64,000 nucleotides of DNA from Buddleja alternifolia. Its lineage: Eukaryota > Streptophyta > Magnoliopsida > Lamiales > Scrophulariaceae. The translations under genes and the position numbers were made by a program. The notes beneath the pieces were generated by a model that was given only the letters and a program-made list of their open reading frames with translations, was not told the DNA's origin and made no database searches. Within the stretch, counting starts at the first letter, position 1. Each line of letters starts with the position of its first letter. The stretch lies in assembly GCA_019426215.1 (NCBI GenBank), contig CM033400.1, forward strand, positions 18,646,568-18,710,567. The letters run 5' to 3'. Of this stretch, positions 61,445 through 64,000 are shown piece after piece.

Positions 61445-62210
61445 GGACAAATTGCAATTTACCTCCTTGTGAAATCTCGGAAATGCAAAAAGATACCGTG
61501 AAAAAACAAAAGGCAACCTAACTCCCAAAAATAACCATAGCTAAACTCCACACTGAACAAAAACCCAATTTCTCCTCACTGCATCAAATCACCTTCAACC
61601 CCCCCCCCCCCCCCCCCCCCCCACCCACACACACACACACACACATATACGTACACACACAAAAACCCTCCTCTACGTTCGCCGCCGCGCCGCCGATGCT
61701 TGGTTCAGTTATGTGTGTGTGTATATATATACAGATATAAATATAAATATATATATATATATCTACCTGTATTGTATATATATAATAAGTTTATATTTTT
61801 GTTCAAAAAATAATGAGTTTATATTTAATATTTAATTTAAAATTTACAAGTATATATTAATTATGAAAATTAAAATATATATAAAATAAATATATTTAAA
61901 AGGATAATTCTATACCATTGATCTTTATTTAAGATGTATGGTTGATATTAATTTGGTTAAATAATATAAAAGTATTTAGTCTCAACTATTGATCTTTATC
62001 AATTAGATCCAATGGCTATTAGATATGGGCAAAATGGTCTTATTAAGTCAAAAATGTCATAACCACTCTCAAAATGAGCGAGTGGCGCGCGTGGGGAGTT
62101 AAATTGGTTTTTTTTTTTTTTTTCTTAAGGAGGTAAATTGCCTATTTTTATTTCACAGGAATTTTTTTGCATTTTCGATATTTCACAGGAAGGTAAATTG
62201 CAATTCGCCC
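61445..62210. mobile_element. Mutator-like MITE with 10 bp target duplication
   Basis: A 766 bp element is flanked by perfect AATAATTTTG (61435-61444, 62211-62220). The left end GGACAAATTGCAATTTACC and the right end in reverse (GGGCGAATTGCAATTTACC) form inverted repeats that extend weakly over about 60 bp ('gtgaaat', 'aaatgcaaaaa'). The interior holds a C22 run (61600-61621), a CA repeat and AT repeats. No transposase. Confidence 0.85.
61600..61646. repeat. Poly-C and (CA)n run
   Basis: C22 is followed by accc and about ten CA units, inside the MITE at 61445-62210. Confidence 0.9.
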
Positions 62211-62220
62211 AATAATTTTG

Positions 62221-63046
62221 ATTTACAGGCCTACCAGCCATGCTGGGTACTGGTCTGACCTATGTAATTAATAAACATACTTCAGTAGTTCTGAAATCAT
62301 AATAAGTTAAAGCCAACCACGTCTTATAAATATGGTACCCGGTAGAGATAAATACACAGAACGTAGATATGAAGTTGAGGACAAAATAGGTATGTGGCAA
62401 AAGGAGGTTACATTTACAAAGTCCTGATTTTTATTTCCTTTTATTACATATTTTCAGTTAGGGTATAAAAGAAATTCCTTAAATGCTGAATTTTTCTTTT
62501 ATTTTATTACTATGCCTTAGTAAGGGTATTTGTGTACTTTCTATCTAATGGGTCCCATATGGGACATTATTTGCAAGGCCTTGTGCTATTTGCAAGGACT
62601 CATGCAATTTTGGACTCTTTTTGCTAGTATCCCTCCCATATGGGACATTCTTTGCAGGGCCTTGAGCAATTTGCAAGGACTCATTTTGCTAATATCCCTC
62701 ATATAAAACACATGATACGTATACGACATATACACATATAGCTTCATTTAAAATAATCAATGTATATTTGATATATTTATTTATCTATCTATCTAATCCA
62801 AAATATCTAACCTCTATATAAATATGTGAACTTTCTCTAAAATACTAATCAACAAAATAAAATAGATTTTTATCCACAACCACCACTAAAGAAGAAAAAA
62901 AATCTTATACCCACAACCAACATTTCAACTTAAACAAATAAGTAAATTATTAATTTTGATAATATTAAATTACGAAAACACTTTTAGCATTTAGTAGACA
63001 TTGTTATAGTGCATATAAGTACTTTGAGTGAGTTGTTTGAAGATAA
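62221..63046. other. Intergenic DNA with an 81 bp tandem repeat
   Basis: No ORF of note. Two imperfect units start at cccatatggg (62554 and 62635), each carrying 'ttgcaaggactca' and 'ttttgct...atatccctc'. Tetranucleotide tatc runs at about 62777-62795. Confidence 0.7.
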
Positions 63047-63055
63047 AAAAAATTA

Positions 63056-63660
63056 GAGAAAATTACTAAAAACTCTTTAAAATAAATTTTTGCATTCAAA
63101 AAACCCATGGAAATATTTCTATTTCCAAAAAACCCATTTCACCAACTTTTCACTTGAAAAAACCCAAAAGTTAAGGTTAAAACCTTTTTGGACTAAATTA
63201 CCCTTATTGCCTTAAGTTAAGAATTGGCCAATCGATTTTTTCTTCAAAATCTTTTCATTTTGGAATCTTCATATTGATAACTTGTATAAAGACGAATTTT
63301 ATTATTAATATTAACTATTTTATATAATTTACCTTTTAATTTAACATGGTAATTATCTAAAAATATGTGTTTTTTAATTTTTAAAAAGATTATAAAAATC
63401 TGCAAAATTAAAATTAAACTCAAAATTAATATTAACTATCAATACAAAAGTTCTAAATAAATAAATTTCTCCACAAAAGAACAATTTATTAATTTTTCAT
63501 TTAGAAGGGTAAGGGCAATAAAGTCCATAGTTTTATTAACCCTAAATATTGGGTCTTTTTGAATGAAAAGTTCATGGATTGGGTTTTTTGGATTAAGAAA
63601 TATTTTTATGGGTTTTTTGGATATAAAAGTTTATTTTAAGGAGTTTTGAGTAATTTTCCC
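63056..63660. mobile_element. Mutator-like MITE with 9 bp target duplication
   Basis: A 605 bp element is flanked by perfect AAAAAATTA (63047-63055, 63661-63669). The left end GAGAAAATTACTAAAAACTC and the right end in reverse (GGGAAAATTACTCAAAACTC) begin an inverted repeat that continues for about 100 bp, with 'caaaaaacccat' repeated in each arm. Neither arm encodes protein. Confidence 0.85.
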
Positions 63661-63669
63661 AAAAAATTA

Positions 63670-64000
63670 AGAAATTACACCTTATTCTGACATCCTAAAA
63701 AGAAAAAAATAAATACAACTATGAGTCGCAGATGCATCAGAGATATTGATGAATTATTTTCTTATATAAAAATTTTATTAATTTTTCATTGTTATGAAAT
63801 ATAAAATGTTTATACAAATGTATTCTCATCATATATATGAAAAATGTCATATCTGAAGTTATTAGCATGAATAACAATATAAAAAACAAATGTATTTGAG
63901 CATAAAATCATATAAGTAATCTGGTAAGAATATGATATACCAAAAAATAAATAAGGAGTAAAAAAAATAGTGCGTGTGCAATATTATATTAGTGCTAAAA
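63670..64000. other. AT-rich end of window
   Basis: Nothing recognised on either strand. Confidence 0.6.

Noticed and set aside
61228..61521. 97 aa ORF downstream of the golgin gene
   Set aside because: It contains a poly-T-encoded Phe run and its last part is the end of a MITE; no sign of coding selection.
1..64000. CRISPR arrays, bacterial operons, tRNA or rRNA genes
   Set aside because: Repeats here are LTRs, MITEs and microsatellites; I saw no regularly spaced short repeats with unique spacers and no cloverleaf-like gene on reading both strands.

Overview
The window is AT-rich nuclear DNA of a flowering plant, most likely a eudicot and possibly an asterid (the narrower guess is weak). 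It has GT-AG introns, dense plant-type LTR retrotransposons and MITEs, and no bacterial-style gene packing. It holds one recognisable host gene: a plant GRIP-domain golgin on the + strand, from the start codon at 21047 to the stop at 59749. I assembled 21 coding exons (2394 nt, 797 aa). All junctions are GT-AG, phases agree throughout, and there is no internal stop. A non-coding 5' exon with its own intron probably lies just upstream. The protein is almost all coiled coil and ends in a C-terminal GRIP domain, the module that binds ARL1-type GTPases at the trans-Golgi.

Left of the gene (1-19365) is a pile of retrotransposons nested inside one another. The 5' LTR of an old, broken Ty1/copia element (10493-19365) was hit by another element, of which only an LTR (called LTR-E here) is seen. 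LTR-E was then hit by a sibling LTR (now a solo LTR, 2012-3751, target duplication GGGCC) and by a second, shorter copia element (4384-10221, target duplication AAATC). A different LTR, Tat/Athila-like in style, fills 1-1690. From 19366 to about 20460 there is a MITE and the presumed promoter region.

The gene itself is stretched by insertions. Exons are about 6% of the 38.7 kb. Intron 2 (13.1 kb) holds a Ty3/gypsy chromovirus on the minus strand (23666-33351) with 2.9 kb LTRs, a target duplication GTAGT and no gag; it landed inside a hAT-like MITE. Other introns hold two truncated copia fragments (both antisense), a 1.4 kb gag-only LTR element (43251-44622), a 1.2 kb Mutator-like element with a perfect 10 bp target duplication (45914-47125), hAT-like repeats (49821-50830) and simple repeats.

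Downstream (59750-64000) I see no gene. The region holds a 49 bp tandem duplication, two further Mutator-like MITEs with perfect 10 bp and 9 bp target duplications (61445-62210 and 63056-63660) and an 81 bp tandem repeat. No tRNA, rRNA or CRISPR was recognised. Statements on family identity rest on motif recognition by eye; no alignment or database search was run.
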